The notes under the pieces: model-generated
The model's input: only the letters and a program-made list of their open reading frames with translations
What the model was told of the DNA's origin: nothing
The model's database searches: none
In this document: positions 15,781 to 24,490 of the stretch, piece by piece
How positions within the stretch are numbered: the first letter of the stretch is position 1
How the letters are laid out: each line of letters begins with the position of its first letter
Source of the DNA: an uncultured Clostridia bacterium
GTDB lineage: Bacteria > Bacillota > Clostridia > UBA1381
Direction: 5' to 3'
DNA: 36,136 bases
Assembly (NCBI GenBank): GCA_910585795.1
Contig: CAJUFV010000208.1
Location: forward strand, 1-36,136
Translations under genes and position numbers: made by a program

Positions 15781-17325
15781 ATGAAGTATGTAAAGAGAAT
15801 TATTGCGGCAGCGGCCGCTGGAGCAATGCTGCTGAGCGGCTGCGGTCCTCAGACAGCGAAAAAAAACAACGCAGACGAACAAGTAACATTAAAATGGGTA
15901 TTCCTAGGTCCGGGAGAACAGCGTGATTCGCAGAAGGTTTGGGATAAGTTCAACGAGGAGCTTGCAAATTATCTTCCTAATACAACTGTTGACTTTGAAT
16001 GTATCAGCTCAACAGATTATGCTGAAAAGTGGAAGCTCGCCAGCGCGTCACAGGAGGATTTGGATATTGTGTGGCATGGCTGGATGATTCCGTATGCCAG
16101 CGAAGTAAAGAAAGGCTCTTATTTAGAGCTTGACGAGCTTATAAATGAATATGCTCCTGCTCTTAAGGAAGAAATTCCTGAAATTATTATGGATAAACAG
16201 CGTGTAGACGGAAAGCTGTATAGTATTCCATGTATGCAGCAGATGGTGTCATATGTGACATCACTTGATTTCCCTATTGACCTTTATGAAAAGTATAAGG
16301 ATAAAATTAATCCTGAGGAGCTTTCAGCGTTTTTCTCCGCGAAAGAGACAATGGATAAGGAAGCATGGGATAAGATTGAGGAATACATAAAGCTGTTAAA
16401 GGATGGCGGAGACCTTCCAAGAGGCGTATTCGGTTTCCAGAGCCATATTGAAAAAGGCTATGAATGGATTTCAGACCCGTATAAGGTTAAGGCTAAGGGT
16501 GACGACTATACACCGATTAATCTTTACAGAACACCTGAATATAAAACCTTTGTTCAGGTGTATGCGGACTGGTTCCAGAAGGGCTATATAAGAAAGGATG
16601 TTCTTACAGCGGAAAATGTAGGTACAGAGGATTATGATGTGAAGGGCGGAGTAAATTATCTTGTAGGTCAGGGATATATGCCTACACAGTCGGAAATTGA
16701 CAGTAAAAAGGCTGCCGGCTCAACAGCATATGTGAAGATTCCTTTTGACGATAATCACTATATTCCATATATGGCGTCAGCGTCAAATACAGCTATATCA
16801 ATAAATTCAAAGCATCCTGAACGCGCAATGCAGCTTATCGCTCTTATGAATACGGAGGCAGGCAAGGATTTATATAATCTGCTTACATTCGGTATTGAAG
16901 GAGAGCATTATACAAAGGTAAATGAAAATGAAATTCAGCCTATAGGTTATACTTCACAGCCGACATCAGAAAGCCCTTACGGACAGTTTAGATTTGCCAC
17001 AGGAAATTCATTCAACGGTTATGAAATTTATATGGAGGATAAAAACCCTATATATGAAAATGAATTTATTAAAAAGCTAAATGATGAAGCGGCACCGTCA
17101 AAGCTGAGAGGCTTTACACTGGATACAGACCCTATCAAAATGGAGCTTGCGCAGGTAACAGCAGTAGTCGGAGAATATAAGAAGTCGCTTAATTCAGGAG
17201 CAGCGGCAGACCCTATGGGATTATATGAGGAATTTCAGCAGAAGCTTATAGCGGCCGGCGATGATAAGATTGTAGAAGAAATTCAGCGTCAGATTGATGA
17301 ATGGCGCGCAGGTCAGGCGCAGTAA
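15781..17325 (+). CDS. Sugar-binding lipoprotein of ABC importer (DUF3502 type)
   Basis: A 514-residue extracellular solute-binding protein. The lipobox LLSGC places the lipidated cysteine at residue 21, so it is anchored to the outer face of the membrane. The body is a family 1 carbohydrate-binding protein (VTLKWVFLGPGEQRDSQKVW near the mature start). The C-terminus has the DUF3502-like pattern (VTAVVGEYKKSLNSG, then EEIQRQIDEWRAG) typical of LplA-like partners of LplB/YtcP permeases. It would deliver oligosaccharides to the permeases at 28 and 1000, although about 14 kb of surface-protein genes separate them. AAGGAG at 15765-15770 is ten bases from the ATG. Family assignment is firm; the ligand is unknown. 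Confidence 0.93.
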   Translation: MKYVKRIIAAAAAGAMLLSGCGPQTAKKNNADEQVTLKWVFLGPGEQRDSQKVWDKFNEELANYLPNTTVDFECISSTDYAEKWKLASASQEDLDIVWHGWMIPYASEVKKGSYLELDELINEYAPALKEEIPEIIMDKQRVDGKLYSIPCMQQMVSYVTSLDFPIDLYEKYKDKINPEELSAFFSAKETMDKEAWDKIEEYIKLLKDGGDLPRGVFGFQSHIEKGYEWISDPYKVKAKGDDYTPINLYRTPEYKTFVQVYADWFQKGYIRKDVLTAENVGTEDYDVKGGVNYLVGQGYMPTQSEIDSKKAAGSTAYVKIPFDDNHYIPYMASASNTAISINSKHPERAMQLIALMNTEAGKDLYNLLTFGIEGEHYTKVNENEIQPIGYTSQPTSESPYGQFRFATGNSFNGYEIYMEDKNPIYENEFIKKLNDEAAPSKLRGFTLDTDPIKMELAQVTAVVGEYKKSLNSGAAADPMGLYEEFQQKLIAAGDDKIVEEIQRQIDEWRAGQAQ

Positions 17326-17348
17326 AATTTACTGAAGGAGAATAAAAA

Positions 17349-20234
17349 ATGTCACATAGATTTAGCAAAACAGCGGCGGCCCTGCTTGTGGCGTCAGTAA
17401 TGCTACAGTCAGCCGGTTTTGCCGCAATAACGCGAGAGGCGGAATTTTCCGACCTTTCAAACCACTGGTCAAAATCTATTATGATGCGTCTTAACGGATA
17501 TGGCGTAGTAGGCGGATATGATGACGGAACAATACGTCCAAATTCACGTGTAAGTGTTGCCGAATTTCTGACAATGGCTGCAAAAGCGCTTGGCTTTACA
17601 GCTGAGGCAGGCGAGGGCTACTGGGCTACTCCGTATATTCAAAAGGCTATTGAACTGGAGCTCATTGAACCAAATGAATATTCAGATTATGATGCTCCGA
17701 TAAGCAGAAGTCAGGCTGCTAAAATTGCGGCGAATTCACTGTCGGATACAAATGTATCTGACGAAACGGCAGTTAAGGCGAAGATTTATGACTATGCGGA
17801 GATAGACGAGCAATATAAGCCGTATGTTCTTGTCGCTTATGACAAGAAGATAGTAAACGGAAACCATGATAACTGTTTTGAACCGTCAAGATATATTACA
17901 AGAGCGGAAGCGGGTGTAATCGTAGGCCGTTTGATTGATAAGAACGGCGGTATCCAGCTTCCTAGCACTGAAGGAAACGGCAGCGGCACTGGAGGAAATG
18001 TTACAGCTTCTGCAAAGCTGTATGTCGCTCCTAACGGAAGTGACAGTAATGACGGAAGTGAAAGCGCGCCTTTTGCTACAGTTCAGAAAGCTAAAGAAAC
18101 TATACGCAGTATGAATTCCGCAAACGCTCTTCCAAGCGGCGGTGTGACGGTATATCTTCGCGGAGGTACTTATTATATTGATGAAGGTATGACGTTTACT
18201 AAAGAGGATTCAGGAAAAGAAGGCAGTGTAATTACATATACCGCATATCCGGGTGAGGATGTTACAATTTCAGGTCAGATTCCTTTGGAAAAGAGCTGGT
18301 TCAAGCCTGCTGATGATGCGGCTAAGAATATAATGCTGGATAAAAAGGCGGCAGATAAGGTGCTTATGGCAGACCTGAAGGAGCATGGTATTACTGATTA
18401 CGGTGAGCTTAGCACGCGAGGCTATCATTATTTCAACAAGGGACGCTACGCTCAAGCAGAGCTTATTGTCAATGATGAAAACCAGACGCTTGCCCGTTAT
18501 CCGAACAGCGGTTCAATATCTGTTCCTACAGATACTGTTGACGCGGATAGCTTTGGCTTCAAATATACTGACGAAAGAATATCAAAGTGGAAGGATGCTA
18601 AGGATGCCTATATCGTAGGTACAATTTCAATCAACTATGAGAATAATACATATCCGATTGAAAAGATTGACACCTCCAAAAAGCTGCTCACCATTAAAGA
18701 AGGACGTATAAACACGTATTATACGAACGGTTGGTTCTTTGGTGAAAATCTGCTTGAAGAGCTTGACACTGAGGGCGAGTATTATATTGACCGTGAGAAC
18801 GGCAAGCTGTACTATTACGCTCCATCCGATTTCACAAGCGGAAATTATGACATTGGATTGACAAACCTGAAGACACCGGTATTTAATTTCAACGGCGCAG
18901 AGTATATTAGTGTAAGTAATATAACAATGAAGGGCGGCCGCGGTTATGCCGTGCTTGGAACAAGCGCGGGCTATTCTATTCCGAGCTTTAAGGAATGGAT
19001 GGTTGATATACGCGGAGCGGATGTTAACGGAGATAACTTCAAAAAGGGTTCAGGCTCATCAGTATATATTGCTGACCTTGATAAATACACAGACGCGCAG
19101 GTATTCCCCGGTCACGTATGGGATGGTTTTGTTGATGAGGGTGACGGTGTAAATCATATTGATGTAAAGAACTGTAACATCTTTAATTTCGGTTCAGGAG
19201 CTATCATTATGAACGGAACAAGCGTTCATCTTGACAGTAACCATATCAGAAATATAGGCGGTACTGCGTTGTATCTGCGCGGAGGCGACCTTGAAACACT
19301 AACGCCGAGTGACAATGAGATTATGAATAACAATATTCACAGAGTAGGATACCTGCAAAAGGCGTATGTTCCGGCTATAGCAATGCATGGGGTAGGAATA
19401 CATGTTGCATATAATGATTTGTATGACGCGCCTCACTGTATATTCAATTACCACGGCAACGACCATATTATTGAATATAATAAGATTCATGACGCTGTTA
19501 AGGAATGTCTGGACATGGACGCTATCTATACCAGAAATGAGTATATGCCACAGTGGCGCGGAAGTGTTATAAAGAATAATTATATTTACAATATCGGTAT
19601 TTATCCGGTAGGAGAATATAAGAAGCAGCTTAATGTTTCAGGTATAAGAACAGATAACTATGGCCACGCATTGCAGATTTATAATAATGTGTTTGCAAAT
19701 ATAGGTTCTGATAACGCCAATAATGTTATCGGAGTAACGGCTCAGGGTAACAGAAATATGCTTAAGGGTAATATATTTGTTGACTGTAGCGCGACTTTCC
19801 TCGGCTGGAATACATATTCCGCCGGAGCAACATGGGATATGGCAAAGACAGAGGAAAAGGAAAGAGTGGAGCTTGCGGCAAAATATGCGGCAAATCCGAT
19901 ATTCGCGGAGAAATATCCGGAGCTTGCTACCTTTAAAGATGAATATTATAAGTCTGTCGCGACGAATGTCTTTGATGAAAATTTAGTTGTAAATATTAAG
20001 TTTAAGCTAAGTCAGAATAACGGAACGGTGAATCCGCAGTCTACGCGCGGAGCGCCTGAATTGATTAATGGTACAAATAATTATGTAACAACTACTGACC
20101 CAGGCTTTACAGATTATGCGAACGGAGATTATTCATTAAAGTCAGATAGTGAGGTATTTAAGAATATACCTGAATTCCAAAATGTTGATATGAGTAAAAT
20201 GGGTAATAACGCACCGGTAGGCCCTTCAAAATAA
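17349..20234 (+). CDS. SLH-anchored GH141-like beta-helix protein with insertion
   Basis: A 961-residue surface protein with a signal peptide (cleavage near residues 25-26), SLH repeats (about 32-200; FSDLSNHWSKS, GGYDDGTIRPNSRVSVAEF), a short Ser/Gly linker, and a GH141-like beta-helix from about residue 223 (KLYVAPNGSDSNDGS). It shares TVYLRGGTYYI, LSTRGYHY, GEYYIDR, DMDAIY (D722, D724) and RTDN (D769) with the paralogs at 4599 and 6808. It differs by an insertion of about 60 residues (roughly 540-602, coded near 18965-19150) between two rungs, absent from both paralogs. A surface glycoside hydrolase, possibly a fucosidase, is the likely role. It lies 23 bases after the lipoprotein gene and is the last gene before the internal terminator. 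Confidence 0.85.
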   Translation: MSHRFSKTAAALLVASVMLQSAGFAAITREAEFSDLSNHWSKSIMMRLNGYGVVGGYDDGTIRPNSRVSVAEFLTMAAKALGFTAEAGEGYWATPYIQKAIELELIEPNEYSDYDAPISRSQAAKIAANSLSDTNVSDETAVKAKIYDYAEIDEQYKPYVLVAYDKKIVNGNHDNCFEPSRYITRAEAGVIVGRLIDKNGGIQLPSTEGNGSGTGGNVTASAKLYVAPNGSDSNDGSESAPFATVQKAKETIRSMNSANALPSGGVTVYLRGGTYYIDEGMTFTKEDSGKEGSVITYTAYPGEDVTISGQIPLEKSWFKPADDAAKNIMLDKKAADKVLMADLKEHGITDYGELSTRGYHYFNKGRYAQAELIVNDENQTLARYPNSGSISVPTDTVDADSFGFKYTDERISKWKDAKDAYIVGTISINYENNTYPIEKIDTSKKLLTIKEGRINTYYTNGWFFGENLLEELDTEGEYYIDRENGKLYYYAPSDFTSGNYDIGLTNLKTPVFNFNGAEYISVSNITMKGGRGYAVLGTSAGYSIPSFKEWMVDIRGADVNGDNFKKGSGSSVYIADLDKYTDAQVFPGHVWDGFVDEGDGVNHIDVKNCNIFNFGSGAIIMNGTSVHLDSNHIRNIGGTALYLRGGDLETLTPSDNEIMNNNIHRVGYLQKAYVPAIAMHGVGIHVAYNDLYDAPHCIFNYHGNDHIIEYNKIHDAVKECLDMDAIYTRNEYMPQWRGSVIKNNYIYNIGIYPVGEYKKQLNVSGIRTDNYGHALQIYNNVFANIGSDNANNVIGVTAQGNRNMLKGNIFVDCSATFLGWNTYSAGATWDMAKTEEKERVELAAKYAANPIFAEKYPELATFKDEYYKSVATNVFDENLVVNIKFKLSQNNGTVNPQSTRGAPELINGTNNYVTTTDPGFTDYANGDYSLKSDSEVFKNIPEFQNVDMSKMGNNAPVGPSK

Positions 20235-20241
20235 TTTGGAT

Positions 20242-20303
20242 GTTTAAATGAGGGGATACCCGCGGCACATTCTGTGCCGCGGGTGAAACCCTCTTTTTTA
20301 AAC
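20242..20303 (+). terminator. Rho-independent terminator inside the locus
   Basis: ACCCGCGGCAC at 20258-20268 and GTGCCGCGGGT at 20274-20284 form a perfect 11-bp stem with the loop ATTCT. GAGGG (20250-20254) pairs with CCCTC (20289-20293), six T follow at 20294-20299, and GTTTAAA/TTTAAAC extends the base. It separates the surface-protein genes from the genes for signal-less proteins. No convincing promoter is seen in the 30 bases before the next gene, so partial read-through is plausible. Confidence 0.88.
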
Positions 20304-20333
20304 AAAAAAGCAGTAAGGAAGGAAAAAAACAAA

Positions 20334-22487
20334 ATGAATTATAAGGTTTTAAAGAACGGGGAACAGCTCACAGTACAGAGCTGCGGAGTTTATCCCAGAC
20401 CGTATAACTTTGATGAAGTTATGGAATATGTAATGTTTACGGCAGATGGGAAAACAGAGCTTGTAATAGAATCAGAAACGGAAATTAAATCAGCGGTTAT
20501 ACGTCCGCTGAGCGCGAATATACCGTTTGAGATAAGCTTCGGAAAAATTATTATCAATATAGACCGTCCGATAAAGCTTTCTGTTGAAATCAACGGCAGC
20601 AGTGATAATAATCTTATGATTTTCGCTCATTCGCCTGAAAAGTCCGTTGGGGAAAGCAGTCAATGCATAAAAGTAAAAAAAGGGGAGCAGCGTACGGGCA
20701 CTCTGTTTATTGATAAGGATAACACAACAGTCTATATAGAGGAAGGAGCGGTTTTATACGGAAACATCGTCGCGGAGAATTGTGAAAATATTACAATATG
20801 CGGCAGGGGCAGGATATGTATGGAACGATATACATATGAAATGCGTCCGAGCTTTGCGAGAAGTGTTGATATAAGAAGTTGCCGTAATGTTGCAATAAGA
20901 GATATTATAATTGACGACAGTAATGACTGGAGTATGAGAATAACGGGCTGTGATGACGTTGATATTTCAAATGTTAAGATATTCGGACGCCGCGGCAATT
21001 CAGACGGTATTGATATATGTGGCTCTCGTAATGTTACGGTATCCGATATTTTTACAAGAGTGTGGGATGATTCGTTTGTTGTAAAGGCGCTGGACACAGG
21101 TAATTCAGAGAATATTGTGTTTAAGGATTCCGTATTGTGGAATGACTTCGCACGACCTATAGAGGTCGGGGTTGAGCTTAGAGCGGATAAGGTTAGAAAT
21201 GTGCGTTTTGAGAATATAGATATTATTCATTCTACAACAGGCTATCCGCTTATGGGTATACATCACGGAGACCGCGCGGAAGTGTCTGATATAGTGTTTG
21301 ACAATATCAGGATAGAGGATGCGCCGGGAGCACAGCTTTTTGATATACGTATTGCTGACTCAGTGTGGAGCAGAGATACTCGTATGGGTAATATACATGA
21401 TATTACGTTCTCTAATATTAACTATATCGGAGCAGATAACAGTGACATTATGCTCTCTAATTCAAGAATTGAGGGATTTAGTAAAGAACATGATGTTAAA
21501 AATGTAAGATTTCACAACGTTATTATAAGGGGAAGAACAGCGCTGACAGCAAAGCAGCTTGGACTTGATATTTATGAATATGCGGAGGGTATTTCGATTT
21601 CAGCCGATAAAGCGGAAATGGAAGCGATGATTTTATCCTGTGATATGAAAGTAAAAAAAGCGTTTGAGGCAGACATGTCGGGCTGTTACAGAGGAAGCGT
21701 CTGTGTAACGCTCCGCAATGACAATAAAGACACTATGAAAGGTACTGCCGTTTTTGCTGTGTCGCCGAAGAATACAGAAAGAGAATATAGATTTGAATAT
21801 AAATTAAATAGCGGCGAAAGCGCGGAATATGAATTTGACCTTAAGCTTCAGGCGGGTAAATATGTGTTCTATTTGAAAAATGATAATAATGAGATAGAAA
21901 ATAAAGTTTTGTTTACAGAGCTTGAAATGCTCATGGAGTCAAATATAGATATAAATGAAGGTCCGGAATATGGCTTTGTAAATTATTATAAAGTAAATGA
22001 TGCTTGCGTTAAATTTGCAATTCAAAATGACGAGCTTGTAATACAGAATAAAAGCGGCAGTTCGGCTGAATTTGTATTATATACGGCAATGCCGGCGGTT
22101 ATGAAAGAAGGCGAGGTGGTTTTCTCTGCTGAGGAAACAGATTTCGGAGAAGTGTGCGCTCTGGTCAATCGGAGCAATGAGCTTGTATGTGCTCCGCAGC
22201 TTCGCTGTCCTGCTGAAATTACATATGTATTCAGAAATGAGCCTAAGGTAAAGGAAATAATTAAGACACCGTTTAAACTTGGAGTAAATGAGACTGTTAG
22301 CTTTTCTTTTACAAGACTAGGCATTGATAAAAATACCGATGTCTTTCTGATGGAGCTGGCGGCAACGACGGAAAAAACATCAGGTTTCCGATATCCGTAC
22401 ACTTTATTTCACTCGACAATGCCGGAAAAAACGGCGCATATGTACGGAAAGGTGAAAATAATTAAAAAAGGAGAAATATCATGTTAA
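20334..22487 (+). CDS. GH28-like beta-helix protein, cytoplasmic
   Basis: A 717-residue protein without signal peptide. The ATG at 20334 is preceded by AAGGAAGG at 20315-20322; in-frame codons further upstream lie inside the terminator hairpin and are not used as start. The central region (about 120-420) is a right-handed beta-helix with rungs such as NVAIRDIIIDDSNDW and motifs recalling polygalacturonase-type GH28: NSDGIDI (N222, D224, D227) and WDDSFVVK (D245, D246). The usual GHG and RIK motifs are not present in standard form; ARPIEVGVELRADKV (273 onward) and IHHGD (309-313) stand near their expected places. Residues from about 440 form beta-sandwich-like domains. Cleavage of imported acidic oligosaccharides is inferred; the altered motifs suggest an unusual specificity or a new subgroup. 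Confidence 0.8.
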   Translation: MNYKVLKNGEQLTVQSCGVYPRPYNFDEVMEYVMFTADGKTELVIESETEIKSAVIRPLSANIPFEISFGKIIINIDRPIKLSVEINGSSDNNLMIFAHSPEKSVGESSQCIKVKKGEQRTGTLFIDKDNTTVYIEEGAVLYGNIVAENCENITICGRGRICMERYTYEMRPSFARSVDIRSCRNVAIRDIIIDDSNDWSMRITGCDDVDISNVKIFGRRGNSDGIDICGSRNVTVSDIFTRVWDDSFVVKALDTGNSENIVFKDSVLWNDFARPIEVGVELRADKVRNVRFENIDIIHSTTGYPLMGIHHGDRAEVSDIVFDNIRIEDAPGAQLFDIRIADSVWSRDTRMGNIHDITFSNINYIGADNSDIMLSNSRIEGFSKEHDVKNVRFHNVIIRGRTALTAKQLGLDIYEYAEGISISADKAEMEAMILSCDMKVKKAFEADMSGCYRGSVCVTLRNDNKDTMKGTAVFAVSPKNTEREYRFEYKLNSGESAEYEFDLKLQAGKYVFYLKNDNNEIENKVLFTELEMLMESNIDINEGPEYGFVNYYKVNDACVKFAIQNDELVIQNKSGSSAEFVLYTAMPAVMKEGEVVFSAEETDFGEVCALVNRSNELVCAPQLRCPAEITYVFRNEPKVKEIIKTPFKLGVNETVSFSFTRLGIDKNTDVFLMELAATTEKTSGFRYPYTLFHSTMPEKTAHMYGKVKIIKKGEISC

Positions 22488-23143
22488 AAATATTATTTCA
22501 GGGTGATTCACTTACTGACTGCGGCAGAGACAGAACGGGAAAAAATCCTGTGCAGGCTTACGGATATGGCTATGTTAATCTGATTGCGTCAAAGCTTTTG
22601 TGTGATTATCCCGACGCGCTTATATGGAACAGAGCATATAATGGCAGTCGGATTGCGGATACCTACAGCCGATGGATAGAGGATGCACTTAATGTTGAGT
22701 GCAATATTATGAGCATACTGAGCGGTGTGAATGATATAGGCTTTGCTATTCGTATGAATCAGGGCGCGGATGCAAAGAAATTCAGAAAAATATATGAAAT
22801 GATGCTTGACGAGGCGCTGGAGAAGAAACCAGATGTAAAGCTTGTTCTTGGGGAACCTTTTCTGTTTAGAATCACAAATAATACGCCTGAGCTTGGACGT
22901 GACATTGTAGCAGACTGGGATGTGTGGAGCGGACAGCTTGACGAAAGACGTGAGATTGTGCGTGAAATTGCAAAGAATTATAATGCGGTGTTTGTGCCGT
23001 ACTATGAGCGTTTTCAGGATGCGTTAAAAACTGCTCCGCCGGAGCACTGGTCGGTAGACTGTATTCACGCGACAAATGCTGGACATGAAATTATGGCGCG
23101 CGCGTGGCTTGACTGTGTGCAAACAGCGGGTTTGATTAAATAA
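22481..23143 (+). CDS. SGNH/GDSL-family esterase
   Basis: A 220-residue SGNH hydrolase without signal peptide, probably removing acetyl or other acyl groups from imported oligosaccharides. Block I is GDSLTD (nucleophile S10), the oxyanion-hole Asn is in GVND (N84), and the catalytic Asp-His pair is in DCIH (D193, H196), all in their usual order and close to the family's typical length. The gene overlaps the end of the GH28-like gene by seven bases, with AAAGGAG at 22467-22473, so the two are translationally coupled. The family and the active site are clear; the acyl substrate is inferred from context. Confidence 0.9.
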   Translation: MLKILFQGDSLTDCGRDRTGKNPVQAYGYGYVNLIASKLLCDYPDALIWNRAYNGSRIADTYSRWIEDALNVECNIMSILSGVNDIGFAIRMNQGADAKKFRKIYEMMLDEALEKKPDVKLVLGEPFLFRITNNTPELGRDIVADWDVWSGQLDERREIVREIAKNYNAVFVPYYERFQDALKTAPPEHWSVDCIHATNAGHEIMARAWLDCVQTAGLIK

Positions 23144-23194
23144 TATTAGTGTTAATGCGTTATGTTATATATTCAATAATAAGAGGATTGAAAA

Positions 23195-24490
23195 ATGATT
23201 TATCGTGAAAAAGAGAGAGAATTAAATGCTAAACGCGTAGATGTAGTCGTAGTTGGTTCTGGTCCGGCAGGTATAGGGGCCGCGCTTTCAGCAGCGAGAA
23301 ATGGGTGTAGTGTCATTTTGATAGAGCAATGCGGCGCACTTGGTGGAATCGCTACATCAGGCATGATGAGCCATTGGACAGGAAGGGTAGATGATAAAAT
23401 ATATCACGAGATTTTATCGCGCAGCGCGGAAAGAAACGAGGGTGAGCATAAAGGTATTATAACAATAACAATAGACCCTGAAAAACTAAAGACATTGTAT
23501 CTTGAAATGACGCGGGAGGCAGATGTTGAGGTATTGCTTTACACATTTTTCAGTGATGTTATAATGGAAGGCAATACTGTAAAAGGTGTTATTATAGAAA
23601 ACAAAACAGGCAGAAGCGCAATTTTTGCGGATTGCGTAATTGATGCGTCAGGAGATGGAGATGCTGCGTATAAAGCAGGAGCGGATTTTATTTTGGGACG
23701 TGAAAGCGATAACAAAATGCAGCCTTGTACTATTATGTTTAAAGTTGGCGGAGTGGACTACAGCCGCGCGGTTTTTTCAGAAACGTTTGAAACCCTTATT
23801 CCGACAGAAAAGGGTGAATTACAGACATTGGGAAAGGAAATAATCGGAGCTCCGGCAGGACATGTGCTTTTATATAAAAGTACATTACCGGGAGTTGTCA
23901 CCTGTAATATGACAAACTGCCTGGATATAGACGGAACTAAGACTGAAGACCTTACTGCAGGTACTATTGCTTGCAGACAGCAGATGGATAAAATTGTGTC
24001 ATTTTTAAGAGAATATGCTCCTGGCTATGAAAATTGTTATATAATTTCGTCAGCATCACTGATTGGTATTCGTGAAACAAGACATTTTAAAGGCATTGAA
24101 ACAATTACAGAACATGATATAACAGAAGCGCGTATATTTGAGAATTATGTTGTAAAAGATGCTTATTTCAATTTTGATATACATAATATAAGCGGCGCCG
24201 GACTTGACAAAACAGGAGTACAGCATAAATTCAGTCAGGATAAGGGATACACCATACCATATGGCTGTCTTGTCCCTGAAAAGATTGATGGTTTATTGCT
24301 GTCCGGCAGAAACATATCAGGAACACATATGGCACATTCTAATTTCAGAGCTATGCCAATTTGCGTTGCAATCGGTAATGCTGCGGGCGCGGCGGCATCT
24401 GTGGCAGTAAAGGAAAAATGCAGATTGCGAGATGTGCCGGCAAAAAAGATAAGACAGATAGTTGGAATAAAGGACATGGAGACATTATAA
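23195..24490 (+). CDS. FAD-dependent oxidoreductase (FAD_oxidored type), first copy
   Basis: A 431-residue flavoprotein of the PF12831-like class. The dinucleotide-binding motif GSGPAG is at residues 21-26, followed by an acidic end of the second strand (LIEQCGALGGIATSGM). The C-terminal signature GLLLSGRNISGTHMAHSNF and a Gly/Ala-rich FAD contact (NAAGAAASVAV) are present. No signal peptide is seen. AGAGGA at 23182-23187 supports the ATG. The stop codon overlaps the start of the heparinase-like gene as TAATG, and a second flavoprotein of the same class follows that gene. Members of this class are frequent in glycan loci but their sugar substrates are poorly defined; oxidation of a sugar hydroxyl before bond cleavage is an inference. 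Confidence 0.87.
   Translation: MIYREKERELNAKRVDVVVVGSGPAGIGAALSAARNGCSVILIEQCGALGGIATSGMMSHWTGRVDDKIYHEILSRSAERNEGEHKGIITITIDPEKLKTLYLEMTREADVEVLLYTFFSDVIMEGNTVKGVIIENKTGRSAIFADCVIDASGDGDAAYKAGADFILGRESDNKMQPCTIMFKVGGVDYSRAVFSETFETLIPTEKGELQTLGKEIIGAPAGHVLLYKSTLPGVVTCNMTNCLDIDGTKTEDLTAGTIACRQQMDKIVSFLREYAPGYENCYIISSASLIGIRETRHFKGIETITEHDITEARIFENYVVKDAYFNFDIHNISGAGLDKTGVQHKFSQDKGYTIPYGCLVPEKIDGLLLSGRNISGTHMAHSNFRAMPICVAIGNAAGAAASVAVKEKCRLRDVPAKKIRQIVGIKDMETL

Noticed and set aside
18990..19070. Dockerin-like DVNGDN motif in the 17349 protein
   Set aside because: Only one loop is present and there is no second repeat or proper helix, so it is not a cohesin-binding dockerin.
20274..20333. In-frame upstream extension of the GH28-like gene
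   Set aside because: These codons lie inside the 3' arm and T-tract of the terminator hairpin, encode a basic low-complexity peptide, and lack a ribosome binding site, whereas the ATG at 20334 has AAGGAAGG upstream.
23144..23194. Possible promoter in the AT-rich gap before the first FAD oxidoreductase
   Set aside because: TATATT-like sequence is present but no convincing -35 element at correct spacing; the AT-rich gap alone is not enough.
24418..24489. In-frame upstream start for the heparinase-like gene within the first FAD oxidoreductase gene
   Set aside because: The ATG at 24490 has a GGAG motif at proper distance and the usual TAATG overlap; the upstream extension reads as out-of-frame sequence.
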